Shown piece by piece: positions 24,989-34,105 of a stretch of 64,000 nucleotides of DNA. The position numbers and the translations under genes are program-made. The notes beneath the pieces are model-generated. The model ran no database searches and was not told the origin of the DNA. It saw nothing but the letters and a program-made list of their open reading frames with translations. Where the stretch lies: NCBI GenBank assembly GCA_964631605.1, contig CAZVYG010000015.1:1-64000 (forward strand), read 5' to 3'. This DNA is from JARKQH01 sp964631605 (GTDB taxonomy: Bacteria > Verrucomicrobiota > Verrucomicrobiia > Limisphaerales > UBA8199). Each line of letters opens with the position of its first letter. Position 1 is the first letter of the stretch.

Positions 24989-26184
24989 GACTCGCGCAAC
25001 GCCGCGGCGATCGGCAGCCGGGCCGCGCGCAACGCCGGCAACAGGCCGCCCACCAGCCCGATCGAAAGAGCCCACACCAGCCCGCGCAACAGCAGTTCGG
25101 GCGTAACCCGAAACGCAAAAGTAACCTGGCTGAAACTCTGCCAATTCATGGTTGCGGTGTGGAAGTCATTGAAAGCCGCGTAGGCCAGCCCGGCGCCGCA
25201 CACTCCCCCAGCCAGGGCGACCAGCAGACTCTCAAACAGCACCGACACCACGACCGTTCCGCCGCCGAATCCCAGGGCCCGCAGCGTCGCAATCTCGCGC
25301 GTGCGCGCCGCCACGGCGCTGTACATGGTGTTGAGCGCGCCGAACACGGCGCCCACGGCCATCAGAAAAGCGATCAACACCCCCAGGGTGGTGATGAGCT
25401 TCGTCATGGCCGTGGATTGATCGGCGTAGTAATCCGTCTGGCGCAATACCTTCACGCTGAGGCGCGGGTCGCGGGTCACCGCGTCTTTGAACATGTCGAA
25501 CGACTCCGGCGAGCTCAGTTTCGCGTAAACCGACTGGTAGGTTTCTCCCCGGTTGTACGCGTCCTGCAAGACGGTGGCCCCCGTCCAAATCTCCGATTCC
25601 GCGGTGCCGCCGCCGGCCGAAAAAATGCCGACCACCGGCCAGGCAAAACGCCCTACCTGCACGGTACCCCCGAGCTCCAAACCCGCAAACTGCTCCGCCG
25701 CCCCCACCCCCACGATCACCTCGTTCTTGCCCCACTCGAACGGGCGCCCCTGGACAATCTTGAGCTGGTCGCGCACCAGAAAAGCCGGCGGCTCGACACC
25801 CCGAAGCGGCACGTTGGCGTCGGTGCCGGTCGAACGCTTGGGTAGATTGATAATCACGAACAGCTCCGCCGAAGCAACCGGGCCGTTCGTCGTCCGCGCC
25901 AGACCCGGAGCGTCCGCGATGATGCGGGTTTGTTCGCGACCGAACCCGCTGACCATTTCCGTGTCCGCCCCGCTGCGCAGGACGATGACGGCGTCGGTCG
26001 AGCCCGAGGCGGCCAGGGCCGCCCGAAAGCCGGCCGCGATGGAAAGCACGCCCACCAGCACCGCCACCACCCCCGCAATGCCAACCAGGGTTGCCGCCAC
26101 CGACCCCAAACGCTGCGGGATGCTCAACAGACCAAACTTGGTCACGGAGGCGACCTGGGACAACCAATTGATCGGACCAGCCAT
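24985..26184 (-). CDS. ABC transporter permease (MacB/FtsX type)
   Basis: 399-residue FtsX-like permease: N-terminal helix, large extracytoplasmic MacB_PCD domain, then three C-terminal helices ('LGVLIAFLMAVGAVFGALNTMYSAVAARTREIATLRALGF' region is the conserved FtsX block around residues ~270-310). It ends with 'LIGGLLPALRAARLPIAAALRE'-like FtsX tail. Last gene of the adaptor-ATPase-permease-permease operon; 10 bases after the other permease. Likely mechanotransmission-type export or lipoprotein-type trafficking, not classical channel transport. Substrate unknown. Confidence 0.9.
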   Translation of the reverse strand: MAGPINWLSQVASVTKFGLLSIPQRLGSVAATLVGIAGVVAVLVGVLSIAAGFRAALAASGSTDAVIVLRSGADTEMVSGFGREQTRIIADAPGLARTTNGPVASAELFVIINLPKRSTGTDANVPLRGVEPPAFLVRDQLKIVQGRPFEWGKNEVIVGVGAAEQFAGLELGGTVQVGRFAWPVVGIFSAGGGTAESEIWTGATVLQDAYNRGETYQSVYAKLSSPESFDMFKDAVTRDPRLSVKVLRQTDYYADQSTAMTKLITTLGVLIAFLMAVGAVFGALNTMYSAVAARTREIATLRALGFGGGTVVVSVLFESLLVALAGGVCGAGLAYAAFNDFHTATMNWQSFSQVTFAFRVTPELLLRGLVWALSIGLVGGLLPALRAARLPIAAALRES

Positions 26185-26194
26185 AATTCGAGTG

Positions 26195-27352
26195 CTACAT
26201 TCTTCTCAGGGCGTCGGCCACGCGCAGGCGCATCGCCTGCAACGCCGGGAAAATCCCCGTCACCACCCCAAGCCCGATGCTCAGCAACACGCCAACGATG
26301 AGGTCGCGGGTCGGAAAGTAGAACAGCGGCAGCATGCCGCCCGTGGGATCACCCCCCGCAGTGAGCAACCGCGCCAGGCCCAGGCCCAACAGCCCGCCCA
26401 GAATCGCCAGCAGACAGGACTCCGCCAGCACCAGCAGCAGGAGCTGGAAGTTGGCAAAACCCACCGCCTTCAACACGCCCAATTCGCCCGTCCGCTCCCG
26501 CACCGCCTGCGCCATGGTGTTGCCGGTGACAATCAGGATCGTAAAAAAGACCGCCGCGAGAATGGCCGCTGTAATCAAGGTGATGTTCCCGATCTGGTTG
26601 ACAAAGCCCTGCACAAACGCCCCCTCGGGTTCGGTCTTGGTCTCGGCCGGCGAATTCTGAAATTCCTCGTCCACGCGCCTGGCCACCTCCGCCGCCTGGG
26701 CGGGGTCCTTCACCCGGATCGAATACCAGCCGACCAGCCCCCGGACCATCTCCTCGCGCGCCTCATCAAAATAATCATACCGGAAATAGAGCGGCGTCGT
26801 GTCGGTGTTCTTGTTCTTGCCGTCGTAAATGCCCACAATGTCGAATTCCCACGTGTGGTTCCCGTCGCTCTTGCCCCAGATTGCCGTCTGAATCGGAACT
26901 CGGTCCCCAATTTTCCACCCATACCGCTCCGCGCTCTTCCGCCCCACGATCGCCCCGGTCCGCGTCGCCAGCCACGCCTTCTTCTGTTCGGCGGGCAGCA
27001 AGACCTCCGGATACATGTCCAGGAACTCCTCGGGAACCACCGGCGCCTGCATGAACAGGTTCTTGGGGTCCTGATACGTCCCCCCAAACCACGTCAAATG
27101 CGCCGCCGCCGCCACCCCCGGAATCTGCAGCATGCGCGGCTGGTAGGAGACCGGCAGCAACTGGATGATCGAGACCTTGTGCCGCACCACCAGCCGGTCC
27201 GCTCCCTCGAGGCTCACCCCGCCCGTCAGCGCGTGCTGAATCGCCGCCAGAAACCCATACAGAATGAACGCCACCACGATGGACAGGAACGTCAGGGCCG
27301 TCCGCAGCTTTTTCCGGCGCAAATTGCTCCAGATGAGAAAGGCGAATTTCAT
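26195..27352 (-). CDS. ABC transporter permease (MacB/FtsX type)
   Basis: 385-residue FtsX-like permease paralogous to its downstream neighbour. N-terminal 'FAFLIWSNLRRKKLRTALT' motif and helix, periplasmic MacB_PCD domain, and C-terminal helices with 'MAQAVRERTGELGVLKAVGF', the conserved FtsX loop. It starts one base after the ATP-binding gene's stop, so the two are translationally close. With its neighbour it probably forms the membrane dimer of one ABC exporter. Confidence 0.9.
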   Translation of the reverse strand: MKFAFLIWSNLRRKKLRTALTFLSIVVAFILYGFLAAIQHALTGGVSLEGADRLVVRHKVSIIQLLPVSYQPRMLQIPGVAAAAHLTWFGGTYQDPKNLFMQAPVVPEEFLDMYPEVLLPAEQKKAWLATRTGAIVGRKSAERYGWKIGDRVPIQTAIWGKSDGNHTWEFDIVGIYDGKNKNTDTTPLYFRYDYFDEAREEMVRGLVGWYSIRVKDPAQAAEVARRVDEEFQNSPAETKTEPEGAFVQGFVNQIGNITLITAAILAAVFFTILIVTGNTMAQAVRERTGELGVLKAVGFANFQLLLLVLAESCLLAILGGLLGLGLARLLTAGGDPTGGMLPLFYFPTRDLIVGVLLSIGLGVVTGIFPALQAMRLRVADALRRM

Positions 27353-27353
27353 C

Positions 27354-28055
27354 TCACTTCACGGGGGTGTCGCTAAGCTGCCCCTTGTCCAGGTAGGCGA
27401 TGCGCGACGCCCGCGCCGACGCGTGCGGATCGTGCGTGACCATGATGATCGTCTTCCCATGCTCCCGCCGCAACGCCTGCAGCAGGTCCATGATCTCGTC
27501 CCCCGACTTCCGGTCCAGGTCCCCCGTGGGCTCGTCGCACAGCAGCAGGGTCGGGTCGGTCACAATCGCCCGGGCGATGCCCACCCGCTGCTGCTCGCCG
27601 CCGGAAAGCTGCCGGGGATAATGTTTCGCCCGGTGGGACAGCCCGACGATGGCCAGGGCGGCCGACACGTGCCTTTGCCGCTCCGCGCGCGAAAGATGCG
27701 TCAGCAGCAGCGGCAGCTCGACGTTCCGCTCCGCCGTGAGCACCGGCAGCAGGTTGTAAAACTGAAACACAAAACCGATGTGACGCGCCCGCCACGCCGC
27801 CAACTTCCGGTCCGGCAGCTCGTCCACCCGCTCGCCCCCGACGCTCACCGTGCCCCGCGTCGGACGGTCCAGCCCGCCGATGAGATTCAGCAGCGTGCTC
27901 TTGCCCGAACCGGACGGCCCCATCAGCGCCAGAAACTCCCCCGCCTGCACCGTCAGATGCAGGTCCCGCAGGACGTGGATCTCCTCCGCCCCGCGGCGAA
28001 AAACTTTTTCCACGCCGTCAACATGGACCAGCGTCGAGTTGGCAGTCTGGCTCAT
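27354..28055 (-). CDS. ABC transporter ATP-binding protein (LolD/MacB type)
   Basis: 233-residue ATPase. Walker A 'GPSGSGKSTLLN', Q-loop 'FVFQFYNLLPVLTAERN', signature 'LSGGEQQRV', Walker B 'LLLCDEPTGDLD' and H-loop 'MVTHD'; these are the hallmarks of the LolD/MacB family. ATG at 28055 is chosen because it makes a four-base ATGA overlap with the adaptor gene's stop; the frame is open to 28103 but that would run well into the adaptor gene. Energises the two FtsX-type permeases that follow it. Confidence 0.95.
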   Translation of the reverse strand: MSQTANSTLVHVDGVEKVFRRGAEEIHVLRDLHLTVQAGEFLALMGPSGSGKSTLLNLIGGLDRPTRGTVSVGGERVDELPDRKLAAWRARHIGFVFQFYNLLPVLTAERNVELPLLLTHLSRAERQRHVSAALAIVGLSHRAKHYPRQLSGGEQQRVGIARAIVTDPTLLLCDEPTGDLDRKSGDEIMDLLQALRREHGKTIIMVTHDPHASARASRIAYLDKGQLSDTPVK

Positions 28056-29272
28056 AATGGAATTTCCTTGACCTGCGTCCCGTCCGTCAGGCTCTCCGGC
28101 CAATCGAGAATCACTTTGTCTCCGGCACTCAGGCCGGCCTGGATGGACACGCTCTCCTGGTCCCGGCCGGCAACCCCCACCGCCCGCCGCTCCGCGCGCC
28201 CGTTGGCCAGCACCATCACCATTTCCCGATTATCAACCGTCCGAACCGCCGCCTTCGGCACGATTACAACCGGCGTGGAGACCGCCGCGCCCGCCGGCCC
28301 GGACTCGCGAAACGCAACCTTCACCCCCATCTCCGGCAAAATCCGCGGGTCCAGCCGATCGAAGCCGACCCGCACCCGCACCGTGGACTTCTGCCGGTTG
28401 GCCGTGGGGATAATGGCGATGACTTTGCACGCAATTTTCCACTCCGGGTAGGCATCCAGCGTCGCCTCGACCGCCTGCCCCGGCTGCACGCGGTTGATGT
28501 AGCTCTCGTTGACGTCAATCTCCACCTCCAACGACTCCATGTCCACAATCGTGCAAATGCCCGTCCGCGTAAAACCGCCCCCGGCCGACACCGGTGAAAT
28601 CATTTCCCCAGGCTGGGCGTTCTTCGAGGTGACAATCCCCGAGAACGGCGCGCGGATGATGGTGTCGTCCAACTGCGACTGCCACGAGGCGACCTCCCGT
28701 TCCGCCACAACCACCTGGGCCTGTTGCTGGGCTAGCCGGGCCTTGAGAGATTCTGTCTCGGCTTCCGCACGGTCCAGGTCCGCCTGGGCAGAGATTTGGC
28801 TCTTGGCCAGGTCCACTGTCCGCCTCAGGTTCAGTTCGGCTTCCTTGATTCGCACCCGCGTTTCTTCCAGCGCAGCCTTCGCCGACACCAATTGCGCCTC
28901 CGCCAACCGGAGTCCGGCCCGCAGATTGGTGTCGTCCAGCCTCGCCAGCACCTGCCCTTCCTGAACCTTCATCCCTTCCTCCACCATCACCTCCACGACC
29001 TTCCCGGTCACCTTCGAGGAAACGGTGGCTTCCCGCCGGGCGATCACGTAACCGGAAGCGTTCAGAACCGTGCGGTCCCCTCCCGCCACGCCGGCGCTCC
29101 GCGCCACCGCCGTCCGCACCGTCACCACCTTGGGCCGGCTCCACCACCAGATCAGCGCACCGCCCGCCAACAACAGCAGGACCAGTCCCGCCAGCCAACC
29201 GACGGGCCAGGACCCCTGCGATTGCGGGCGCGCGATGCGCAAATCATCCAACGATGGTTTGTCTGATGCCAT
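28052..29272 (-). CDS. HlyD/MacA-family periplasmic adaptor
   Basis: 406-residue membrane-fusion protein: single N-terminal membrane helix (~25-46), biotinyl-lipoyl-like half-motifs ('SGYVIARREATVSSKVTGKV', 'PFSGIVTSKNAQPGEM'), a coiled-coil hairpin between them (~125-205), and beta-barrel plus membrane-proximal domains. First gene of the four-gene export operon (adaptor, ATPase, two permeases), as in MacAB/DevBCA-type pumps; no outer-membrane TolC partner is encoded nearby, so it must be supplied elsewhere. Confidence 0.92.
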   Translation of the reverse strand: MASDKPSLDDLRIARPQSQGSWPVGWLAGLVLLLLAGGALIWWWSRPKVVTVRTAVARSAGVAGGDRTVLNASGYVIARREATVSSKVTGKVVEVMVEEGMKVQEGQVLARLDDTNLRAGLRLAEAQLVSAKAALEETRVRIKEAELNLRRTVDLAKSQISAQADLDRAEAETESLKARLAQQQAQVVVAEREVASWQSQLDDTIIRAPFSGIVTSKNAQPGEMISPVSAGGGFTRTGICTIVDMESLEVEIDVNESYINRVQPGQAVEATLDAYPEWKIACKVIAIIPTANRQKSTVRVRVGFDRLDPRILPEMGVKVAFRESGPAGAAVSTPVVIVPKAAVRTVDNREMVMVLANGRAERRAVGVAGRDQESVSIQAGLSAGDKVILDWPESLTDGTQVKEIPL

Positions 29273-29416
29273 GAAACCGGGGAAAGGAATACCCTTTTGG
29301 ATGCCAGGTCAAGCTGGCGTCTCACCCGGCCTCGCCTTGGGCTTGAAGCCAATCCAGTCCCCAGGCAGTATGGGGCCGCCCTAAACGTGCACGTTCAACC
29401 CAATCTGACTCAAATC

Positions 29417-30412
29417 ATGATGAGAAACCTGCGTCCCTCAGCCGTGTTGCTCCTTTGCGCCCTCTTCGCCGGCGGATGCGCCACTCCACCAGCGCGCAAG
29501 CCGGCCGCCCCCATCAGCCTCATCGAGGCAACCGCCGACCTTGCCCAGGCCGACGCCTCCCGCCTCCACCCGCATTACATCTGGGCCACGCTCAAGGACC
29601 GCGACCAGGACCCGGAAATCCATGCGGCTTTCAACCGGGCGCTGGCCCGGCGCACCCGCCAATCCAGGCTCGAGCTGCTGCGCGCGCTCGAACTGAAGTT
29701 CATTCATGATCCCCAAACCTCGGCCCTGGACATTCTGGGTCCCGAGCTGAGCCAGCATTTTCGCACGTTCAAATGGCATGATGACGATTTTCCCGGCGGG
29801 CCCCTCGGCCCCAACGAGCAGTTCGCGGATGTGATGGTTGACGTGCTGGACCTGGTCCGGCCGGAACGGCGGGCCAACCGTCTGCGGGATGCGGTCCTCC
29901 TGCGCGAGGAAGCGACCGACGCCGTTTGGCATTACGTGACCAACCAGTGGGTCTCCGTGCCCGGACAGGAGCGCTGGAAACTCAACCGTCACGCCCGCGA
30001 TTCGTTCGTCCGCATGCGCGAACGGGCCCGCAGGGAGGGCGTTGACCTGGTGATTCTCTCCGGACACCGCCATCCGGAAACCGCCCGGGCCAACGCGGCC
30101 CGGGCCGGCAACCCCAATGCCGTCGCGAGCTTTTCGGCGCATTCACTCGGCCTGGCGATTGATTTTGACATGAGCCACCGCGACGATATCAGGTTCGATG
30201 GCCTCTCCACCCGCCCGATGTCGGAACTTGTCCGCATGCGCGAATCGCCCGTGCACAAATGGTTGTTCCTCCGCGGCGAGGAATTCGGCTGGTACCCCTA
30301 CCAGAACGAACCGTGGCATTGGGAATTCAACCCTCCCGGCTTTCGGCAGGTTTTCTGGGCCGACTTTCCCGGCGGCGCCCCGCAGCGCGGCATTATCCTC
30401 GAGGAGCCGTGA
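29417..30412 (+). CDS. M15-family (VanY-like) peptidase lipoprotein
   Basis: 331 residues. Lipoprotein signal 'LLLCALFAGGCATPP' (lipobox FAGGC). The C-terminal half carries the zinc-peptidase motifs of the D-alanyl-D-alanine carboxypeptidase/M15 family: 'SAHSLGLAIDFD' (S-x-H-x-x-G-x-A-x-D) and 'EPWHWEF' (E-x-x-H). Start ATG at 29417 or 29420 directly precedes the signal; the frame is open to 29297 but there is no signal upstream. Acts on peptide side-chains of peptidoglycan in the periplasm. It is divergent from the export operon. Confidence 0.88.
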   Translation: MMRNLRPSAVLLLCALFAGGCATPPARKPAAPISLIEATADLAQADASRLHPHYIWATLKDRDQDPEIHAAFNRALARRTRQSRLELLRALELKFIHDPQTSALDILGPELSQHFRTFKWHDDDFPGGPLGPNEQFADVMVDVLDLVRPERRANRLRDAVLLREEATDAVWHYVTNQWVSVPGQERWKLNRHARDSFVRMRERARREGVDLVILSGHRHPETARANAARAGNPNAVASFSAHSLGLAIDFDMSHRDDIRFDGLSTRPMSELVRMRESPVHKWLFLRGEEFGWYPYQNEPWHWEFNPPGFRQVFWADFPGGAPQRGIILEEP

Positions 30413-30516
30413 ACCAGGGCACCGCCGGTTTGCCTCGGCCTGCCGGGTTGTCCTTGAGCAATCCTACCCCGTTGCACCGCCCGTGGGGCTTGTGAAGTTC
30501 TCTGTTGCTCCACGCC

Positions 30517-31767
30517 TCAGCCCGCCACACCCGCCGTGGGCCAGAGCCATAAAATCGCCAGCCCGCCGGCCAGGGCCAGACCGAAGTAAATAGCCAGCCG
30601 CAACCCCAGCCGGTATCCCCCCAGCAAACCCGCCACGACCCCCTTGAATATAATGTTCGATAGCGAGGCCACCAAAATCAGGCGCCACCCGCTCACACTC
30701 TCAATCCGGCCGTCCGTGACCATTCTCGAAACCGAAAGCGTAATCGCGTCCATGTCCGTCAGCCCCGAGATGATGGCGACCCCATACAGGGCGGTTCCGC
30801 CAAAGTGGTCCTTCACCGCTGCGACCGAGAAAAGCACCAGGGCATAAACCGCCGCGAAGATCAGCGCCGTCTTGAGTTCCGCCGGGTTGGCCGGGGCGGG
30901 AGGCTCCTCCTGCTCAGCCCCCAAGCTGAAATACGCCGCAGCCGCCGCAAGGATCATGCAGGCCTGCATCGCCCCGATGGGAGGCAGAAGTGTCCCTACG
31001 TGCGCCGGCGCAACGACCGTGACCTCGATCATCACCCTCACAAAAGTGACGCTGGAGGCGGCGAGGATCGCGAGCACGGCCAGGCCCAAACTCTGGGAAG
31101 CCAAACGCGCGCGGCGCGCGTACGAAACCGTGGTCGCCGTGCTGGAAATCAGCCCGCCCAGCAACCCGCCCAGCAGGGTCCCCGCCTTGGGATCAACAAA
31201 CTTATAGGCGATGTACCCGGCCAGGCTGATGCTCACAATCAACACCACCATCCGCCAGATATCGAACGGGTTGAGCACTCCGTAGGGGCCGTAGGCCCGG
31301 TCCGGCAACAACGGCAGCACGATCAGCGAAATCACCACCAGTTGCATGATCGCCGTCATGTCCGGCCGGCCCATCTTCGCCACAAACAAGTGCATCGGCT
31401 CTTTCAGATGCAGCAGAATGACCAGCACCCCCGCCCCCACCACCGACACGGTTCGGTCCCCGGCCACCAGGTAGGCCCCCAAGGCAAACGTCAGCAGCGC
31501 CGCGACTTCCGTCGTCTGGCCGTGGTCACTTTCCGGCAGGCGCGGTGCCAGGGCGTTGTAAACCGCCCCAACGCCAAAAACCGCCAGCAGCCCCGCCGCG
31601 ATCACCCAGCCCCCATAGACCCCGCCCAGCCACGCGCACAACGTGCCGAACAGGCTGACGATGGGAAAAGTGCGGATGCCGCCAAGGCGGTTGTCGGTCC
31701 GCTCTCGCTGCAAGCCGATCAGCAGGCCAAGTCCCAGCGAGATGCCGAGTGTTGTCAAAGGCTCCAT
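30517..31767 (-). CDS. MgtC/SapB-like membrane protein with DUF4010
   Basis: 416 residues, almost wholly hydrophobic with a dozen or so helices. N-terminal MgtC/SapB-like part: 'LGISLGLGLLIGLQRERTDN' and 'GGIRTFPIVSLFGTLCAW'. Distal DUF4010 region: 'KAGTLLGGLLGGLISSTATTVSYARRA' spans ~200-226 and 'ISGLTDMDAITLS' follows. The fusion MgtC-DUF4010 is widespread in Gram-negative bacteria; its role is not established. It is convergent with the M15 peptidase gene. Confidence 0.85.
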   Translation of the reverse strand: MEPLTTLGISLGLGLLIGLQRERTDNRLGGIRTFPIVSLFGTLCAWLGGVYGGWVIAAGLLAVFGVGAVYNALAPRLPESDHGQTTEVAALLTFALGAYLVAGDRTVSVVGAGVLVILLHLKEPMHLFVAKMGRPDMTAIMQLVVISLIVLPLLPDRAYGPYGVLNPFDIWRMVVLIVSISLAGYIAYKFVDPKAGTLLGGLLGGLISSTATTVSYARRARLASQSLGLAVLAILAASSVTFVRVMIEVTVVAPAHVGTLLPPIGAMQACMILAAAAAYFSLGAEQEEPPAPANPAELKTALIFAAVYALVLFSVAAVKDHFGGTALYGVAIISGLTDMDAITLSVSRMVTDGRIESVSGWRLILVASLSNIIFKGVVAGLLGGYRLGLRLAIYFGLALAGGLAILWLWPTAGVAG

Positions 31768-31845
31768 AGGGTCCGCTAGCCGCAGACTACCGGAACCCTC
31801 CCGAAACTCAACCCTTCAAAAGTCACCCTAGTCGTTTCGTTCTCC

Positions 31846-32367
31846 GTGCTCCTGGCCGGCCTGACCCTCTCCGCTGCGGAGCCACAGCCCGCCGAAAAAG
31901 CCCCAGCCACGCCGCGGCCCTACCCTGAGCACCTCCGCTGGTGGGCCGAGGCCCGGTTCGGCATGTTCATCCATTGGGGGCCGGTCAGTCTGAAGGGCAC
32001 GGAAATCAGTTGGTCGCGCGCCAACACCAATACCAACTGCCCCAATCGCGGCCCCATCCCGGCCGAGGTTTACGATAATCTGTACATCGAAGTTGACCTC
32101 GGGCAACCCAAGACCTTCAGTCGCGCTGTCATCCGCCAGGCCTACCCGGAACTCAGGCGCGTCCGCAAGTTCGCCATCGAATACCTCCACAACGGCCAAT
32201 GGAAGCCTTGCTATCAAGGAGTGAATCTCGGCGCCCGGCTCGCGGTTCGATTCGCCCCGGTCACCGCCCAGCGGGTCCGCCTGAACCTCACCGAGACCAC
32301 CGACGGCCCAACCATCTGGGAGTTCCAGTTGTTTGAAAACTCAAAGGCTGGAACACGCTCCGAGTGA
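31846..32367 (+). pseudogene. GH29 alpha-L-fucosidase remnant with internal deletion
   Basis: A 173-codon frame that joins two ends of a fucosidase. Residues ~28-77 ('HLRWWAEARFGMFIHWGPVS') match the N-terminal start of a GH29 catalytic domain. After 'EVYDNLY' the sequence jumps to 'IEVDLGQPKTFSRAVIRQ', a discoidin/F5-8C-like C-terminal carbohydrate-binding domain. Nearly all of the barrel, including the catalytic Asp and Glu, is missing, though the frame continues. There is no ATG: the frame opens at a GTG inside a signal-like stretch ('VLLAGLTLSAAEP'), and an in-frame stop lies at 31777-31779. GH29 enzymes are about 430-600 residues. Not a functional fucosidase; possibly expressed as a stray binding domain. 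Confidence 0.7.
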
Positions 32368-32533
32368 TTCCCGCCAGACCTCGGGCCTGTCGCCTTGACC
32401 ACCAGCGCCATCACCGGGATCACCGGCGCCGCCGGCGCGGCCACGAGGACGTTGCCCTTCGGGGCGTTGATTGCCGTCTTGCACTGATGGACTGAGATGA
32501 TTATCTCTAACCGGACTTCCAAAACTTAAACCA

Positions 32534-33322
32534 ATGAGACCGACAGTTATATTGCTAATCGCGCTGACATCCTGTTTTGCGCAGGCGCAACAACAGACTC
32601 CGGCAACCCCCTCCATGCTGCCCGGCGGCGCCGACAAATGGGAATTAATCTGGAGCGAGGAATTCGACGGAACCGACCAGGACCTGGACAAGCGTTGGAT
32701 ATCGCAAAACGGACCAAGTGGCCATATCCTGAGCAGCCGCTGGCGGGAAAACGTAATGGTTACCAACGGTCTGCTGCGGCTTGTGGCAAGGAAAGAAAAG
32801 CGCGGCGGACAGGATTGGACCGCCGGTAGTATCTGGACCCGGGAAACTTTCCAATACGGTTACTTTGAATGTCGCTACCGCTACGCCGAAGCCGAGGGAC
32901 TGAACAATTCATTTTGGTTGATGCCCACAGGCACAAACAAAATGACCCGGGGTAAATTGTTCGAAATTGACATTAACGAGGGACATTTCCCGGATAAACT
33001 CAACATCAACATTCACAACCATTCCGACACTCATCTTGTCAACGGCAAACGTACTCACCCGACTTCACCCCGGAAATTCACTTTCAGCGGAAAGAATTTT
33101 GCGCGCGAGGCTCATGTTTACGGTCTGGACTGGAACGAAAACGAATTGGTGTTCTATCTGGACGGTACGGAACTCCGGCGCGTGAAGAACGAATTTTGTC
33201 ACAGCCCGGCATCCATCTATTTGAGCCTGGCGGTAATCCCCTGGGCGGGAAAAGTCACCGACGCAATTGACGGCAAGGCAATGGAAGTTGACCATGTGCG
33301 CGTTTACCGCAGGAAACAATAA
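32534..33322 (+). CDS. Glycoside hydrolase family 16 (beta-glucanase-like)
   Basis: 262-residue secreted beta-glycanase. Signal peptide 'MRPTVILLIALTSCFAQAQ', then 'WELIWSEEFDG', 'AGSIWTRETFQYGYFECR', and the catalytic motif 'EIDINE' (Glu144 nucleophile, Asp146 helper, Glu149 acid/base), and 'VYGLDWNENELVFYLDG'. These are the full GH16 hallmarks (laminarinase/agarase/carrageenase-type fold); substrate unclear. Base composition is visibly lower in GC than neighbouring genes. It sits beside a GH29 remnant, suggesting a transferred and partly decayed polysaccharide locus. Confidence 0.93.
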   Translation: MRPTVILLIALTSCFAQAQQQTPATPSMLPGGADKWELIWSEEFDGTDQDLDKRWISQNGPSGHILSSRWRENVMVTNGLLRLVARKEKRGGQDWTAGSIWTRETFQYGYFECRYRYAEAEGLNNSFWLMPTGTNKMTRGKLFEIDINEGHFPDKLNINIHNHSDTHLVNGKRTHPTSPRKFTFSGKNFAREAHVYGLDWNENELVFYLDGTELRRVKNEFCHSPASIYLSLAVIPWAGKVTDAIDGKAMEVDHVRVYRRKQ

Positions 33323-33536
33323 CAACCTGCTTGATTCGTTGGTTTACTGACTCGGTGATCTGCGCCTCTCAAATCTGGTCGGCTTTCGGAATGAACCGAA
33401 CCCGCCCCGAATCAGTAAAGGCGTCACTCTTCAATGTGCCTTTGCTTTCAAATTCCAAATTGCCCCTGGGCGCGGTTGCTGCCTCTCGGCTGCTTCACGG
33501 CCAGGTGGAGGCGCACGCGGGCGCTCCGGGGCGCGC

Positions 33537-33650
33537 CTAAACGTACCAACCCAGCGCCTCCTTGATGGTGAGCGTGGTCTCCCGGCGCAGCTCCTCCAAG
33601 CCCGATTCATCTCGTGGTTCGAGCCGCCGCGCTTCCAGCCGCCGCCGGAC
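33537..33650 (-). pseudogene. C-terminal remnant of an unidentified gene
   Basis: Minus-strand frame of about 37 codons ending at TAG, with a natural-looking protein tail 'GLEELRRETTLTIKEALGWY' preceded by 'RRLEPRDES'. It has no plausible start and no upstream body, so it reads like the 3' end of a deleted gene. I cannot name the family. Chance is possible. Confidence 0.25.
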
Positions 33651-33661
33651 TGAACCCCTAT

Positions 33662-34105
33662 TCAAAAATTATCAATCAGCCAGCCCTTTTCCGTTTTCTT
33701 CAGGGTAGCATCGAAGTCGTATTGCGTCCCGGCTTCCACTTTCTTTCCTTCGATTTCAAATCCCCTGCGGAATGTGACTTGCCAAACCACCTTCAAGCCG
33801 TATTCGGTCTCCTTCTTGCTCTTCACTGTTATTGGGCCGCTGGGATCAACTGCTTCCAACATGACCCGCGCTGGATACCGGTCCGTTCCAGGCTTGGCGG
33901 TGAGCGCCTCCCAAATGTCCTGGTAGTCAACGCCGCCAGGGAGGAAGTAAGACTGCGCCAATTTTGCATTCCCTTGAGCTGCGGCCTTCGTGAAACCAAT
34001 TATGGCCGATTCCGGTGTGCGTAAGTTCGGTCCTGCCCTCTGTGAATGGGCGCACCCGACGGCCAAACCTATCAATACTATTGCGACTGTACCTTGCGTC
34101 TTCAT
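33662..34105 (-). CDS. Small lipoprotein, possibly NTF2-like/DUF4878-like
   Basis: 147 residues with a lipoprotein leader 'VAIVLIGLAVGCAHS' (lipobox LAVGC). The mature part 'TPESAIIGFTKAAAQGNAK', 'LEAVDPSGPITV', 'EYGLKVVWQVTF' and 'LKKTEKGWLIDNF' has the helix-then-sheet pattern of DUF4878/NTF2-like lipoproteins. GC is lower than in the surrounding housekeeping genes, as for GH16. Function unknown. A trio of short hairpins lies 50-100 bases upstream. Confidence 0.6.
   Translation of the reverse strand: MKTQGTVAIVLIGLAVGCAHSQRAGPNLRTPESAIIGFTKAAAQGNAKLAQSYFLPGGVDYQDIWEALTAKPGTDRYPARVMLEAVDPSGPITVKSKKETEYGLKVVWQVTFRRGFEIEGKKVEAGTQYDFDATLKKTEKGWLIDNF

Noticed and set aside
33331..33540. Plus-strand 69-codon frame after GH16
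   Set aside because: Composition and lack of motif suggest chance; the same stretch contains a better-looking minus-strand tail.
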